Notes: a model not told the origin generated them from the sequence alone. A stretch of 16,644 nt of DNA from an uncultured Eubacterium sp. (GCA_910578975.1 CAJTRZ010000022.1:1-16644), one strand, 5' to 3'. Counted from the stretch's first letter, positions 1 through 8,521 are shown. Program-made: numbers and translations.

Positions 1-135
1 TTTATATCTACAAATGTTTATGAAATTTAGTTTCCAAGTGTATCCTTTTATACTCAGACCACCTCGACAAACCGGAATTAATAAAAATGTATGTTTTCTC
101 TGATTGTGTTTAAAATATTAATGAGTAAAAATATG

Positions 136-149
136 GTTACACATGTAAC
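136..149. promoter_or_regulatory. Perfect palindrome just upstream of the PTS gene RBS
   Basis: GTTACA-CA-TGTAAC is a perfect 6-bp inverted repeat that ends three bases before the ribosome binding site AAGGAG (153-158). A weak promoter-like pair, TTGTGT (104-109) and TAAAAA (126-131, 16-nt spacer), would start transcription at or inside the palindrome, which is a plausible repressor operator position. A small RNA hairpin is the alternative. No antiterminator (RAT-like) site or riboswitch is recognised in bases 1-135. Confidence 0.35.
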
Positions 150-164
150 AATAAGGAGATTCAT

Positions 165-2345
165 ATGAAAGACAAAATATTTGGAGTATTACAGAGGGTT
201 GGAAGAAGTTTTATGCTTCCTATTGCCATATTGCCAGTGGCAGGTCTTCTGTTAGGAATTGGTGGTTCCTTCACAAATGAAACTACACTAAAAACTTATG
301 GTTTGGAAAATATAATGGGAAGTGGAACAGTGTTTCACGCGATATTTCAGGTAATGAATGATGCAGGAAATATTGTATTTGCAAACTTGCCAATTTTATT
401 TGCCATAGGTGTAGCAATAGGTATGGCGAAAAAAGAGAAAGAAGTGGCGGCGCTTTCTTCAGTAATTGCATTTTTTATTATGCATGCATCTATTAGTGCA
501 TTGATTACAATTAATGGTGGAGCAGAGAATATGCTTCAAGGTGCGGTGGCAGATGTGTGTGGAATTACATCTCTTCAAATGGGTGTATTTGGAGGTATCA
601 TCGTAGGACTTGGAACTGCAGCTCTTCATAATCGGTTTTATAAAATTGAGCTGCCACAGGTATTGTCCTTTTTTGGAGGAACAAGATTTGTTCCAATTAT
701 CAGTGCCTTAGTATATACTTTAGTTGGAATACTGATGTTCTTTATATGGCCGGTTGTACAGTCTGGAATTAATGCTGTCGGTGAGGTGGTGTTAAATTCA
801 GGATATGCCGGAACATGGGTATACGGATTTATGGAAAGACTTCTGATACCTTTTGGTCTGCATCATGTATTTTATATACCATTCTGGCAGACAGCTGTTG
901 GTGGGACAATGGAAGTTGGTGGAAAATTAATTGAAGGTGCTCAGAACATTTTCTTTGCACAGTTAGCGGATCCTACAGTAAAAGAATTTGCAGTATCTGC
1001 AACAAGGTTTATGTCAGGAAAGTTTCCGTTAATGATATTTGGTTTACCAGGTGCAGCTCTTGCCATGTATAAGACTGCGAAAACAGAAAAAAGAAAATTA
1101 GTATCAGGATTGTTGTTATCAGCGGCACTTACATCTATGATAACAGGAATTACAGAACCATTGGAGTTTACATTTTTATTTGTGGCACCGCTTTTATATG
1201 GTATACACTGTGTATTTGCAGGACTTGCTTATGCATTAATGCATTTCTTTGGAGTAGGTGTTGGAATGACATTCTCAGGAGGATTAATTGATTTGTTTCT
1301 GTTTGGTATTTTACAGGGAAATCAAAAAACAAACTGGATATGGGTAGTAATTGTAGGTATTTTCTATTTTGTTATTTATTACTTCCTGTTTAGTTTCCTC
1401 ATCAGAAAATTAAATTTAAGAACACCAGGTCGTTTTGATGAAGATGAGATAAAGCTTTATGGAAGAAGCGATGTGGAGGCAAAAAAACAAGATGATGAAA
1501 ATGTACCAGTTGTAGATGAATTATCTGTCGGAATCTGTGAGGGGTTAGGCGGAAAAGAAAATATTTCAGATGTGGACTGTTGTGCAACAAGACTTCGAAT
1601 TACCGTACACGATGCTACACTGGTAAATGATTCCAGACTGAGATTAACAGGAGCATCTGGAGTGGTTCATAAAGGAAATGGTGTACAGATTATTTATGGG
1701 CCGAAAGTTACAGTTATAAAATCAAATTTTGAGGATTATCTTGAAAGCGGGGCAGCTGCAAAAACTGTAAAGAGCCGGGCGAAAGCATCACAAAATATTG
1801 ATAAAGAACAGATGACACAACAAGAGAACAAAGTGGAAAATGACAAAGAAATTGTCTCAAAACAAAATAAAGAAAAAATAAGAGAAACAATAATTATTGC
1901 AAGCCCGATGACAGGAACTGCTGATGAAATAGAAAAGGCACCTGATGAAGCTTTTGCAGGTAAAATGATGGGAGACGGTGCTGTTGTAACGCCGACAGAA
2001 CCTATTGTAATGTCACCGGTAGATGGAGTTGTCAGCTTTGTGTTTGATACGAAACATGCTGTAGGAATTCATACTGATTCGGGACTTGATATTATAGTGC
2101 ATGTAGGAATTGATACAGTAAAATTAAATGGAAAAGGTTTTGAAGTATATGTAAAAGGTGGAGACAGGGTTAAAAAGGGAGATAATCTTATTAAATTGGA
2201 TTTGAAATATTTGAACCAGAATGCACCTTCTATGGTATCGCCTGTATTATGTACAGAGATGAAAGAAAACCAGAGAATCAGGCTTTTAAATAAGGGAAGC
2301 ATTCATGCAGGCGAGGAATTATTTGCCGTTGACATTGTAGAATAA
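165..2345 (+). CDS. PTS sugar transporter EIICBA, glucose/maltose (MalX-like) family
   Basis: This 726-residue membrane protein imports a hexose-type sugar and phosphorylates it with phosphate passed from HPr. The EIIC domain covers about residues 1-415 and carries family motifs FFGGTRFVPII, GLHH, FGLPGAALAMY and TGITEPLEF. EIIB (about 450-525) has the phospho-cysteine Cys473 in CATRLR. After a Lys/Glu/Gln-rich linker comes EIIA (about 580-726), with His631 (KHAVGI) and His646 (VHVGIDTV), spaced 15 residues apart like His75 and His90 of E. coli EIIA-Glc. All three phosphotransfer sites are therefore intact. The EIIC sequence resembles MalX more than NagE, but glucose, maltose or another glucoside cannot be separated by eye. 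The start is fixed by AAGGAG at 153-158, six bases before the ATG. It stands alone, with no sugar hydrolase or regulator next to it, and ends before a palindromic element and a terminator. Confidence 0.95.
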   Translation: MKDKIFGVLQRVGRSFMLPIAILPVAGLLLGIGGSFTNETTLKTYGLENIMGSGTVFHAIFQVMNDAGNIVFANLPILFAIGVAIGMAKKEKEVAALSSVIAFFIMHASISALITINGGAENMLQGAVADVCGITSLQMGVFGGIIVGLGTAALHNRFYKIELPQVLSFFGGTRFVPIISALVYTLVGILMFFIWPVVQSGINAVGEVVLNSGYAGTWVYGFMERLLIPFGLHHVFYIPFWQTAVGGTMEVGGKLIEGAQNIFFAQLADPTVKEFAVSATRFMSGKFPLMIFGLPGAALAMYKTAKTEKRKLVSGLLLSAALTSMITGITEPLEFTFLFVAPLLYGIHCVFAGLAYALMHFFGVGVGMTFSGGLIDLFLFGILQGNQKTNWIWVVIVGIFYFVIYYFLFSFLIRKLNLRTPGRFDEDEIKLYGRSDVEAKKQDDENVPVVDELSVGICEGLGGKENISDVDCCATRLRITVHDATLVNDSRLRLTGASGVVHKGNGVQIIYGPKVTVIKSNFEDYLESGAAAKTVKSRAKASQNIDKEQMTQQENKVENDKEIVSKQNKEKIRETIIIASPMTGTADEIEKAPDEAFAGKMMGDGAVVTPTEPIVMSPVDGVVSFVFDTKHAVGIHTDSGLDIIVHVGIDTVKLNGKGFEVYVKGGDRVKKGDNLIKLDLKYLNQNAPSMVSPVLCTEMKENQRIRLLNKGSIHAGEELFAVDIVE

Positions 2346-2348
2346 GAT

Positions 2349-2502
2349 ATATTGTAATAGTTTAGCCATCAGCTCAAATGAGCTTCGCACCTTTTCGCTG
2401 ATTTGGCTCACCATATGATACGAAATAAATACAGTCAATTGCCTGCAAGCAGTCATTGTCTGTATTTATTTTGTATCGCATGGCTGAACTGTTGCAAAAT
2501 AT
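2349..2502. repeat. Large imperfect palindrome, MITE/REP-like or structured 3' UTR
   Basis: The outer arms, 2349-2369 and 2480-2502, match as inverted repeats; the core GTAATAGTTTAGCCAT (2354-2369) pairs with 2480-2495. An inner hairpin pairs 2417-2434 with 2460-2477 over 18 bp. The left side holds a further palindrome, AGCTCA-AA-TGAGCT (2371-2384), plus ATCAGC/GCTGAT (2368-2373 with 2397-2402). Every departure from perfect pairing in the two long stems is a G-U wobble in the + strand RNA. ATATT occurs on both sides (2349-2353 and 2499-2503), which could be a target duplication or simply part of the arms. There is no ORF inside. A non-autonomous mobile repeat fits best, but copy number cannot be judged from one window. 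Confidence 0.6.
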
Positions 2503-2552
2503 TAATAAAATGTAAAACTTTTGCAAAAATAAATAATTGTGATTGATTAATG

Positions 2553-2588
2553 ATACCCTGTCTTTTAAAATAGACAGGGTATTATTTT
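2553..2588 (+). terminator. Rho-independent terminator after the PTS gene
   Basis: ATACCCTGTCT (2553-2563) pairs perfectly with AGACAGGGTAT (2572-2582) across an 8-base loop and is followed by a T-rich tail (2582-2588). It ends the PTS transcription unit beyond the palindromic element. The A-rich left flank may let it work in both directions. Confidence 0.8.
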
Positions 2589-2614
2589 GAGAAAAAGTAT
2601 GAAATATGAAAAGA

Positions 2615-2646
2615 GTTTCTTAGTGAGAAACATGTAAGCATATACT
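2615..2646 (+). promoter_or_regulatory. Candidate promoter with operator-like inverted repeat for the RND gene
   Basis: TATACT (2641-2646) is a good -10 element 36 bases before the RND start codon. The -35 is weak: TTCTTA at 2617-2622, with an 18-nt spacer. It lies inside a perfect inverted repeat, GTTTCT-TAGTG-AGAAAC (2615-2631). A dimeric repressor or activator bound there would cover the -35 region. No regulator gene is adjacent, so the partner is unknown. Confidence 0.4.
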
Positions 2647-2682
2647 AGATATTGTTCGATATGCAGAAAGGACTGTTAAATT

Positions 2683-5600
2683 ATGACGAAATTTTTTGTA
2701 AAGAAACCGTTTTTTGTAGTAGTGGCGGTAATTATTATTTTAATCATTGGAGGTGTAAGCCTTGGCAATATGAATACTGACTTAATGCCGGATATGGAAA
2801 TTCCATACATGATGGTTATTACCACAGAGCCGGGGGCGTCTCCCACTAAGGTGGAAAATGATGTGACAAAACCACTCGAAAGTGCATTGGGTACAGTAAA
2901 TGGAGTGGAAAATATTATTAGTAGTTCAGCAAATAATTATAGTATGGTTATGATAGAGTTTGCTGATGATACAGATATGGATTCAGCACTGGTTAGAGTA
3001 TCGAAAGTTATTAATACAGTAAATCTGCCAGAGGAATGTGGTACTCCAAATTTAATGGAAGTCAGTATGGATATGATGGCTACCATGTATGCAGGAATAG
3101 ATTACAAGGGAAAAGATATCAAGGAACTATCTGATTTTACGGTAAAAACATTAACCCCTTATCTAGAGAGACGGGAAGGTGTGGCAAGTATCACTACCAT
3201 GGGATTAACAATGGATTCCATTGAAGTAAAATTAAATCAGAAAAAAATAGATAAAATTAATGATAAAATTTTAGGAAAAACGAACGATAAATTAACAGAT
3301 GCCAGTGAAGGAATAGAAAAAGCAGAGCAGAAAATAAAAGAAGGGGAAAGGCAATTAGAGCATCAAAAAGAACAACTGGATTCTAAACAGAATGATACGA
3401 ATAAGAAACTGGCACAGGCGCAGGTGAAATTGGCAGAAGCGCAGGCGACAAAGGCAGCATATCAGGCAAATTTAAACAGTCTGAAAGCAAGTGAAAGCGC
3501 CTTGAAAGCAGAGCAGAAAGCATATAAAGATGCAAAACTCGAAGATACATATCAAAAAGCAGATAAAATGTTTCAGACCTTTTACAGTCAGTTAGGAAAG
3601 GCAGCTCAGATAGCAGGAGTTACTGTTCCAGACAGTGTAGAAGCTGCTGTGAAGAATAAAAAGTCTTTTAATGAATTTGTCTCATGGATAAAAAAACTGG
3701 GGTATGAAGAACAGGTAAAAGAATTGACATATGACAGGTTAAAGCAGATGTATGATGCTGTGAAGGTCAGACTTCCACAGATAGATACAGAACTGGCAAA
3801 CCTGAAAACAAAAATCGCTGCAGCGAATGTCATGGTAGAGCAGATTGAAAAACAGATGGAAGGTATGGACAAAACGCAGTCAGATGCAATATCTGGTGGA
3901 TATTCTGCAGCAGCAGGATTTGGAGCAGGGCAGGCACAGATGGCATCAGCTAAGTCTCAGTTAGATTCTTCGAGAAAAGAATTAAAGGATGCAAAGGACA
4001 AATTAAAAGATTCACGACAGGCAGCGATGGAAAGTGCAAATATTGATGCATTACTCTCTTTAGAGACTTTATCACAGCTCATATATGCACAAAATTTTGC
4101 GATGCCGGCAGGTTATATTGACGATAAAGAAGATAATCAGTGGCTGGTAGATGTAGGAGATAATTATACAAGTAAAAAGCAGCTATCTTCTATGGTATTG
4201 ACGAAACTGCCTGGTATAGGAAAAATCAAGTTGTCTGATGTGGCAGATGTAACCATAGTAGATAATGCAGGAGAAAGTTACTCAAAGATTGATGGAAACC
4301 CAGCAGTACTTCTGGCTATTTATAAATCCAGTACAGCAAATACAAGTGCGGTGGCAGACAATATATCTGAGGCTTTTGAGGAATTAGAAAATAAGTATGA
4401 TGGTCTTTCATGTACTGCATTAATGGATCAGAGTGAGTACATTAATATTATTGTAAAAGCAGTATTACAGAGTATATTACTTGGAGCACTTCTCGCAATT
4501 CTTGTATTAGCATTATTTTTAAAAGATGTAAAGCCAACATTAATCGTGGCATTCAGTATACCTTTTAGTGTGCTTTTTGCCATTATTATCATGTATTTTA
4601 CAGGAATTAATTTAAATGTAATGTCATTGGCAGGTTTATGTCTTGGAATTGGTATGCTGGTAGATAACTCCATTGTTGTTATGGAGAATATCTACAGGTT
4701 AAGAAGTATGGGAATATCAGCACCACGGGCAGCTGTACAGGGAGCAAAACAGGTAGCAGGACCAATTGTTGCATCCACACTTACTACGATATGTGTATTT
4801 TTGCCAATGGTTTATGTAAAAGGAACTGTCAGTGATATGTTGATTCCTTTTGCTTTCACGATGACATATGCCTTAGTGGCATCTTTGATAGTGGCTTTGA
4901 CAGTAGTGCCGACGATTGGGGCTTCCATTTTAAAAAATACAAAAACAAAAAAACATAAGTGGTTTGATAAAGTTCAGGACATTTATGGAAAAACGCTGGA
5001 AAGATGTCTCCGTCATAAATTAGTTCCTATTGTAATCGCAATTGTATTATTAGTTTTATGTGTTGTACAGGTATTTCGAACAGGGCTGGTTATGATGGAT
5101 GATATGGTAAGTAATTATATTTCTGTCAGCCTTGTTATGGATAAAAATACCGATAAAGATACTGCGTATGAGACTGCCGATAAAGTTATGAATGCCATAA
5201 TGAAAGTAGACGGTGTGAAAAAAGTTGGCGCTATGGATGGAAATGCAGGAGCTGCTACAGGTTTAACAGGAGGTTCTACAGATAATTACAGCCGTTTTAC
5301 ATTTCAGGTAATTGCAGATGATGATATATCAACAACGAGTGATTATCAGCGGATTATAAAAAATATAGAGAAAAAAACAAAAGACATTCCGTGTGAAGAG
5401 TTAAATGTATCTTCATCGGCTCTTGGAGGCATGAATGGAATGATGAGTCAGGGACTGGAAGTGCGTATCTATGGAGAGAACCAACAGAAACTGATTTCTA
5501 TCAGCAAAGATGTTATAAAAATGTTAGCAGACATTAAAGGAACAGAAAACGCTGATAATGGAATCGAAGAGGATACAAAACAGCTGCATTTAACAATTGA

Positions 5601-6654
5601 TAGAAATAAAGCAGCAGAATATGGACTGACAGTTGCAGGTATTTATCAGCAGATGGTAGAAAAAATTACTACAGATAAGACGTCTATATCAATTACATCA
5701 GATAATAAGGAGTATGAGGTTAAAATAGTAAATGAGAATAATAAACCGTATTATGAAAATCTGTTAAATACAACAATTAAGGCAACGACAAAAGATAGTG
5801 AAGGAAAAGATATTACAAAAAAATATAAGTTATCTAAATTTGCAGAAGTTACAAAACAGGATGCTTTGAAAGAAATCAGAAGAGAAAATCAAAGAGATTA
5901 TATTTCTGTAACAGCAGAGGTAAAAGAAGGATATAATGCCACGCTCTTATCAAGAGAATTAGAGAAAAAGTTAGATAATTATAAGATGGCAGAGGGATAT
6001 ACTGCAGAAATTCAAGGTGAGTCAGAGCAGGTTATGGAAATGATAAGCCAGTTAGTGCTTGCATTATTATTAGGATTTTTATTAGTTTATCTTGTTATGG
6101 TGGCGCAGTTTCAGAGTTTGTTATCACCATTTATTATTATTTTTACGATACCATTGGCATTTACCGGCGGTATGATAGGCCTGATGATATTTGGACAGCA
6201 GATTTCAGCCATGGCATTGATGGGATTCATGATACTTATGGGAACTGTCGTAAACAATGGAATTGTGTTTGTGGATTATGTAAATAAATTAAGAATTCAG
6301 GGAGTGGAGAAACGGACGGCATTGGTAGCTACAGGGAAGACTCGTATGCGTCCAATACTGATGACAGCTATTACTACAATACTTTCTATGAGCGTTATGG
6401 TATTTTCACAGGATGCAGGAAATGCAATGCAGAAAAGCATGGCGATTGTAGTTAGCTTTGGTTTACTGTATGCTACGTTTATGACATTGTTTATTGTACC
6501 GGTGCTTTATGATGTATTATATCGAAGACAGCCAAAAGAAATTGATGTAGGTTCAGATAATCTGGATGAAGTACCTGATGAGGCGTCAGAATTGATAGCT
6601 GAAATGCATGCAGGAATAGAGATGAATGAAAAAAACAGGAAAAAGGATTTATAG
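2683..6654 (+). CDS. RND-family efflux transporter permease with inserted coiled-coil domain
   Basis: This 1323-residue inner-membrane exporter belongs to the HAE1/SwrC-like branch of the RND superfamily, which uses the proton or ion gradient to expel drugs, lipids or surfactants. TM1 lies at about residues 9-29, TM2-6 at about 595-785, TM7 near 810-830, and TM8-12 in the C-terminal quarter. TM4 carries GMLVDNSIVVMENIYR with Asp661-Asn662 where AcrB has Asp407-Asp408; one Asp is usual in this Gram-positive branch. The protein is about 270 residues longer than typical RND pumps. The excess is a Lys/Glu/Gln/Ala-rich, coiled-coil-like insert at about residues 187-452 in the first extracytoplasmic domain. 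No membrane-fusion adaptor or outer-membrane channel gene is nearby, as expected for a monoderm. AAAGGA (2667-2672) precedes the start by ten bases. Substrate unknown. Confidence 0.93.
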   Translation: MTKFFVKKPFFVVVAVIIILIIGGVSLGNMNTDLMPDMEIPYMMVITTEPGASPTKVENDVTKPLESALGTVNGVENIISSSANNYSMVMIEFADDTDMDSALVRVSKVINTVNLPEECGTPNLMEVSMDMMATMYAGIDYKGKDIKELSDFTVKTLTPYLERREGVASITTMGLTMDSIEVKLNQKKIDKINDKILGKTNDKLTDASEGIEKAEQKIKEGERQLEHQKEQLDSKQNDTNKKLAQAQVKLAEAQATKAAYQANLNSLKASESALKAEQKAYKDAKLEDTYQKADKMFQTFYSQLGKAAQIAGVTVPDSVEAAVKNKKSFNEFVSWIKKLGYEEQVKELTYDRLKQMYDAVKVRLPQIDTELANLKTKIAAANVMVEQIEKQMEGMDKTQSDAISGGYSAAAGFGAGQAQMASAKSQLDSSRKELKDAKDKLKDSRQAAMESANIDALLSLETLSQLIYAQNFAMPAGYIDDKEDNQWLVDVGDNYTSKKQLSSMVLTKLPGIGKIKLSDVADVTIVDNAGESYSKIDGNPAVLLAIYKSSTANTSAVADNISEAFEELENKYDGLSCTALMDQSEYINIIVKAVLQSILLGALLAILVLALFLKDVKPTLIVAFSIPFSVLFAIIIMYFTGINLNVMSLAGLCLGIGMLVDNSIVVMENIYRLRSMGISAPRAAVQGAKQVAGPIVASTLTTICVFLPMVYVKGTVSDMLIPFAFTMTYALVASLIVALTVVPTIGASILKNTKTKKHKWFDKVQDIYGKTLERCLRHKLVPIVIAIVLLVLCVVQVFRTGLVMMDDMVSNYISVSLVMDKNTDKDTAYETADKVMNAIMKVDGVKKVGAMDGNAGAATGLTGGSTDNYSRFTFQVIADDDISTTSDYQRIIKNIEKKTKDIPCEELNVSSSALGGMNGMMSQGLEVRIYGENQQKLISISKDVIKMLADIKGTENADNGIEEDTKQLHLTIDRNKAAEYGLTVAGIYQQMVEKITTDKTSISITSDNKEYEVKIVNENNKPYYENLLNTTIKATTKDSEGKDITKKYKLSKFAEVTKQDALKEIRRENQRDYISVTAEVKEGYNATLLSRELEKKLDNYKMAEGYTAEIQGESEQVMEMISQLVLALLLGFLLVYLVMVAQFQSLLSPFIIIFTIPLAFTGGMIGLMIFGQQISAMALMGFMILMGTVVNNGIVFVDYVNKLRIQGVEKRTALVATGKTRMRPILMTAITTILSMSVMVFSQDAGNAMQKSMAIVVSFGLLYATFMTLFIVPVLYDVLYRRQPKEIDVGSDNLDEVPDEASELIAEMHAGIEMNEKNRKKDL

Positions 6655-6690
6655 TTTCTTTGAAATAAGTTATGGAAAAGTTACATAGAA

Positions 6691-6699
6691 TGTTATAAA
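6691..6699 (+). promoter_or_regulatory. Extended -10 promoter candidate for uppP
   Basis: TG-T-TATAAA is an extended -10 element 52 bases upstream of the uppP start, with no convincing -35 (TTATGG, 18 bases upstream, is weak). No terminator hairpin is visible between the RND stop codon and this point, so read-through from the RND gene is also possible. Confidence 0.45.
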
Positions 6700-6712
6700 A
6701 TAGACTGCGGAA

Positions 6713-6728
6713 AATATCCGAGGATATT
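6713..6728 (+). promoter_or_regulatory. Perfect inverted repeat in the uppP leader
   Basis: AATATCC-GA-GGATATT is a 7-bp perfect inverted repeat starting 14 bases after the candidate -10 and ending about eight bases before the AGAGAGGA ribosome binding site. It would lie at about +8 to +23, so it could be a downstream repressor operator. As RNA its two-base loop is too small without opening the inner pair. Function is inferred from position only. Confidence 0.35.
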
Positions 6729-6750
6729 ATAAAAAAGAGAGGATAAAAGA

Positions 6751-7593
6751 ATGTTAGAATTAATGGAAATTTTAAAAGTAATCTTTCTTGGAATTGTAGA
6801 AGGAATTACAGAATGGCTGCCAATCAGCAGTACAGGACATATGCTCTTGGTAGATGAGTTTATTAAGTTGAATGCAAATGAAAGTTTTAAAGAAATGTTT
6901 TTCTTTGTGATACAGCTGGGAGCTATTCTTGCAGTGGTTGTATTATTCTGGGGGAAGATGTGGCCTTTTAAAAAGAAGTCTTCCAATGATGGAATCAATA
7001 CAGTAGGCAGTGTTATAAGAAAGGACGTTTGGTCATTATGGTTCAAAGTAGTTGTGGCATGTATTCCGGGTGCTGTAGTAACGATAGCTTTTGACGATTT
7101 TATTGAAGAACATTTACATACACCTATTGTGATTGCCATTACATTAATATTTTACGGTGTTGCTTTTATTATTATTGAAAGATGGAACAAGACCAGAACG
7201 CCAAAGGTTTCGGGACTTGTGGATATCACATATCAGACTGCGTTTGTAATTGGATTATTTCAGGTATTATCAATCATACCGGGAACTTCAAGATCAGGCG
7301 CGACGATAATTGGAGCATTGCTCATTGGAGTGTCCCGTGTGGCAGCTGCTGAATTTACATTTTTTCTGGCAGTACCTGTAATGTTTGGAATGAGTGCATT
7401 AAAGATGGTTAAAATGGGGTTTGCAATGACAGGAGAAGAGGCATTTATTTTAATTCTAGGAATGATTGTAGCCTTTTTGGTATCTATTGCTGTAATTAAG
7501 TTCTTAATGGGATATATTAAAAAACATGATTTTCAGATTTTTGGATGGTACCGTATTGTACTAGGAATTTTGGTATTAATGTATTTTCTATAA
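6751..7593 (+). CDS. uppP: Undecaprenyl-diphosphatase UppP (BacA)
   Basis: This polytopic membrane enzyme removes one phosphate from undecaprenyl diphosphate and so regenerates the lipid carrier used for peptidoglycan and other wall polymers; overproduction gives bacitracin resistance. The 280-residue length is normal for the family. The first signature is complete: Glu17, Glu21, Ser27 and His30 in EGITEWLPISSTGH, the same numbers as in E. coli UppP. The second, PGTSRSG, contains Arg181, equivalent to E. coli Arg174. The start is supported by AGAGAGGA ending about eight bases before the ATG. The next gene downstream encodes a DedA-superfamily protein, which may act on the same lipid. Confidence 0.97.
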   Translation: MLELMEILKVIFLGIVEGITEWLPISSTGHMLLVDEFIKLNANESFKEMFFFVIQLGAILAVVVLFWGKMWPFKKKSSNDGINTVGSVIRKDVWSLWFKVVVACIPGAVVTIAFDDFIEEHLHTPIVIAITLIFYGVAFIIIERWNKTRTPKVSGLVDITYQTAFVIGLFQVLSIIPGTSRSGATIIGALLIGVSRVAAAEFTFFLAVPVMFGMSALKMVKMGFAMTGEEAFILILGMIVAFLVSIAVIKFLMGYIKKHDFQIFGWYRIVLGILVLMYFL

Positions 7594-7629
7594 AATTGTG
7601 TTGCAGATTTATGAAATTATGAACATTTA

Positions 7630-7656
7630 TTTAAGTTTTGTTTAAGATTTCTTAAA
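7630..7656 (+). promoter_or_regulatory. TTTAAG direct repeats at 11-bp spacing, possible response-regulator site
   Basis: TTTAAG occurs at 7630-7635 and again at 7641-7646, one helical turn apart, followed by the inverse CTTAAA at 7651-7656. Direct hexamers repeating every 11 bp are the usual target layout of OmpR/PhoB-family response regulators. The site ends 13 bases upstream of the -35 region of the next promoter, where an activator would be expected. The region is AT-rich, so chance is possible. Confidence 0.35.
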
Positions 7657-7669
7657 TAATAAGGGGATT

Positions 7670-7700
7670 TTGCCACGGATATGTTTTTGTATGTTATACT
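7670..7700 (+). promoter_or_regulatory. Promoter of the TVP38-family gene
   Basis: TTGCCA (7670-7675) and TATACT (7695-7700) are separated by 19 bases, with an extended -10 TG at 7692-7693. The long spacer is compensated by the extended -10. This promoter lies in the 190-bp gap after uppP, so the downstream gene can be expressed independently. No terminator is seen in the gap, so some co-transcription with uppP is possible. Confidence 0.55.
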
Positions 7701-7783
7701 GTAAAAAGTTCACAATAATATAAATTTATTGAATATATTAAGGTGCAGAGGAGAAAATAAACTGTATAAGAAAGTAGGGGTTT

Positions 7784-8509
7784 ATGACAAATTACAATCA
7801 GAAAATGAAAAAAATTGAATCGAAGGATGAGCTGGCAGCAAAACGTAAAAGAAGAATTGTGAGTATTTTGGGATTGTTAATATTTTTTATATTATCTGCA
7901 GCAATTGCTTTTCCATTTATTAAGTTTTTTAAAGAACCGGAAATGTTTCAGGACTGGGTAGCCGGTTTTGGAATGTGGGGATGGCTGGTATGTATCAGTG
8001 CTATGGTATTGCAGATTGTTGTTGCCATAATTCCGGGCGGTGCAATGGAGATAGGTGCAGGATATGCATTCGGAACCGTGGAGGCGACGATACTATGTAC
8101 AGTTGGTTCTATTATAGGATGTGCAATTGTTTTTTGGCTTGTAAAAGCATTTGGCATAAAGTTTGTCGAGGCGTTTTTTCCAATAGAGAAGATACAGAAT
8201 TTAAAGTTCTTACAAAATGAAAAAAAACGTGATATTCTTGCGTTTATAATTTTTTTGATTCCTGGAATGCCTAAAGACCTGATTTCTTATTTCATGGGAT
8301 TTACCAATATTAAGTTGTCCAGATGGCTGATAATATCTACGGTTGCAAGAATTCCTGCAATTATTGTTTCGGCTATGGGAGGTCAGGCACTAGGAAAGGG
8401 TCAGTACTTGGCAGCATTAATTGTACTTGTAGTAATTGTGGTTGTGAGCGCTGTTGGTACGATTGGATACAAATTACTATGTAATTATCATAATAAAAAA
8501 GAGGGATGA
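7784..8509 (+). CDS. TVP38/TMEM64 (VTT, DedA superfamily) integral membrane protein
   Basis: This 241-residue protein has a short basic cytoplasmic N-terminus (about 1-25), a TM segment at about 27-47, and a VTT domain with further hydrophobic segments to residue 235. It shows the superfamily's paired re-entrant motifs: PGGAMEIGAGYAFG (from Pro84) and PGMPKDLISYFMG (from Pro160). Members of the wider DedA/VTT superfamily are lipid scramblases or flippases, and some DedA proteins return undecaprenyl phosphate to the inner leaflet. Its position just after uppP makes a role in the same carrier cycle plausible, but no sequence feature proves it for this subfamily. An in-frame TAG at 7775 rules out an earlier start. 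The ribosome binding site, AGGGG, lies only three bases before the ATG, so translation may be modest. A strong terminator follows. Confidence 0.88.
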   Translation: MTNYNQKMKKIESKDELAAKRKRRIVSILGLLIFFILSAAIAFPFIKFFKEPEMFQDWVAGFGMWGWLVCISAMVLQIVVAIIPGGAMEIGAGYAFGTVEATILCTVGSIIGCAIVFWLVKAFGIKFVEAFFPIEKIQNLKFLQNEKKRDILAFIIFLIPGMPKDLISYFMGFTNIKLSRWLIISTVARIPAIIVSAMGGQALGKGQYLAALIVLVVIVVVSAVGTIGYKLLCNYHNKKEG

Positions 8510-8521
8510 GTAATCCAATGT

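Noticed and set aside
4660..4668. Loss of a proton-relay Asp (Asp-Asn in TM4) as a sign of a dead pump
   Set aside because: VDNSIVV is the usual form in this branch of RND transporters, so the change is not inactivating in itself.
6693..7139. 148-residue minus-strand reading frame over uppP
   Set aside because: It lies antisense to a gene with complete catalytic motifs, has no ribosome binding site or recognisable domain, and is best read as a coding shadow.
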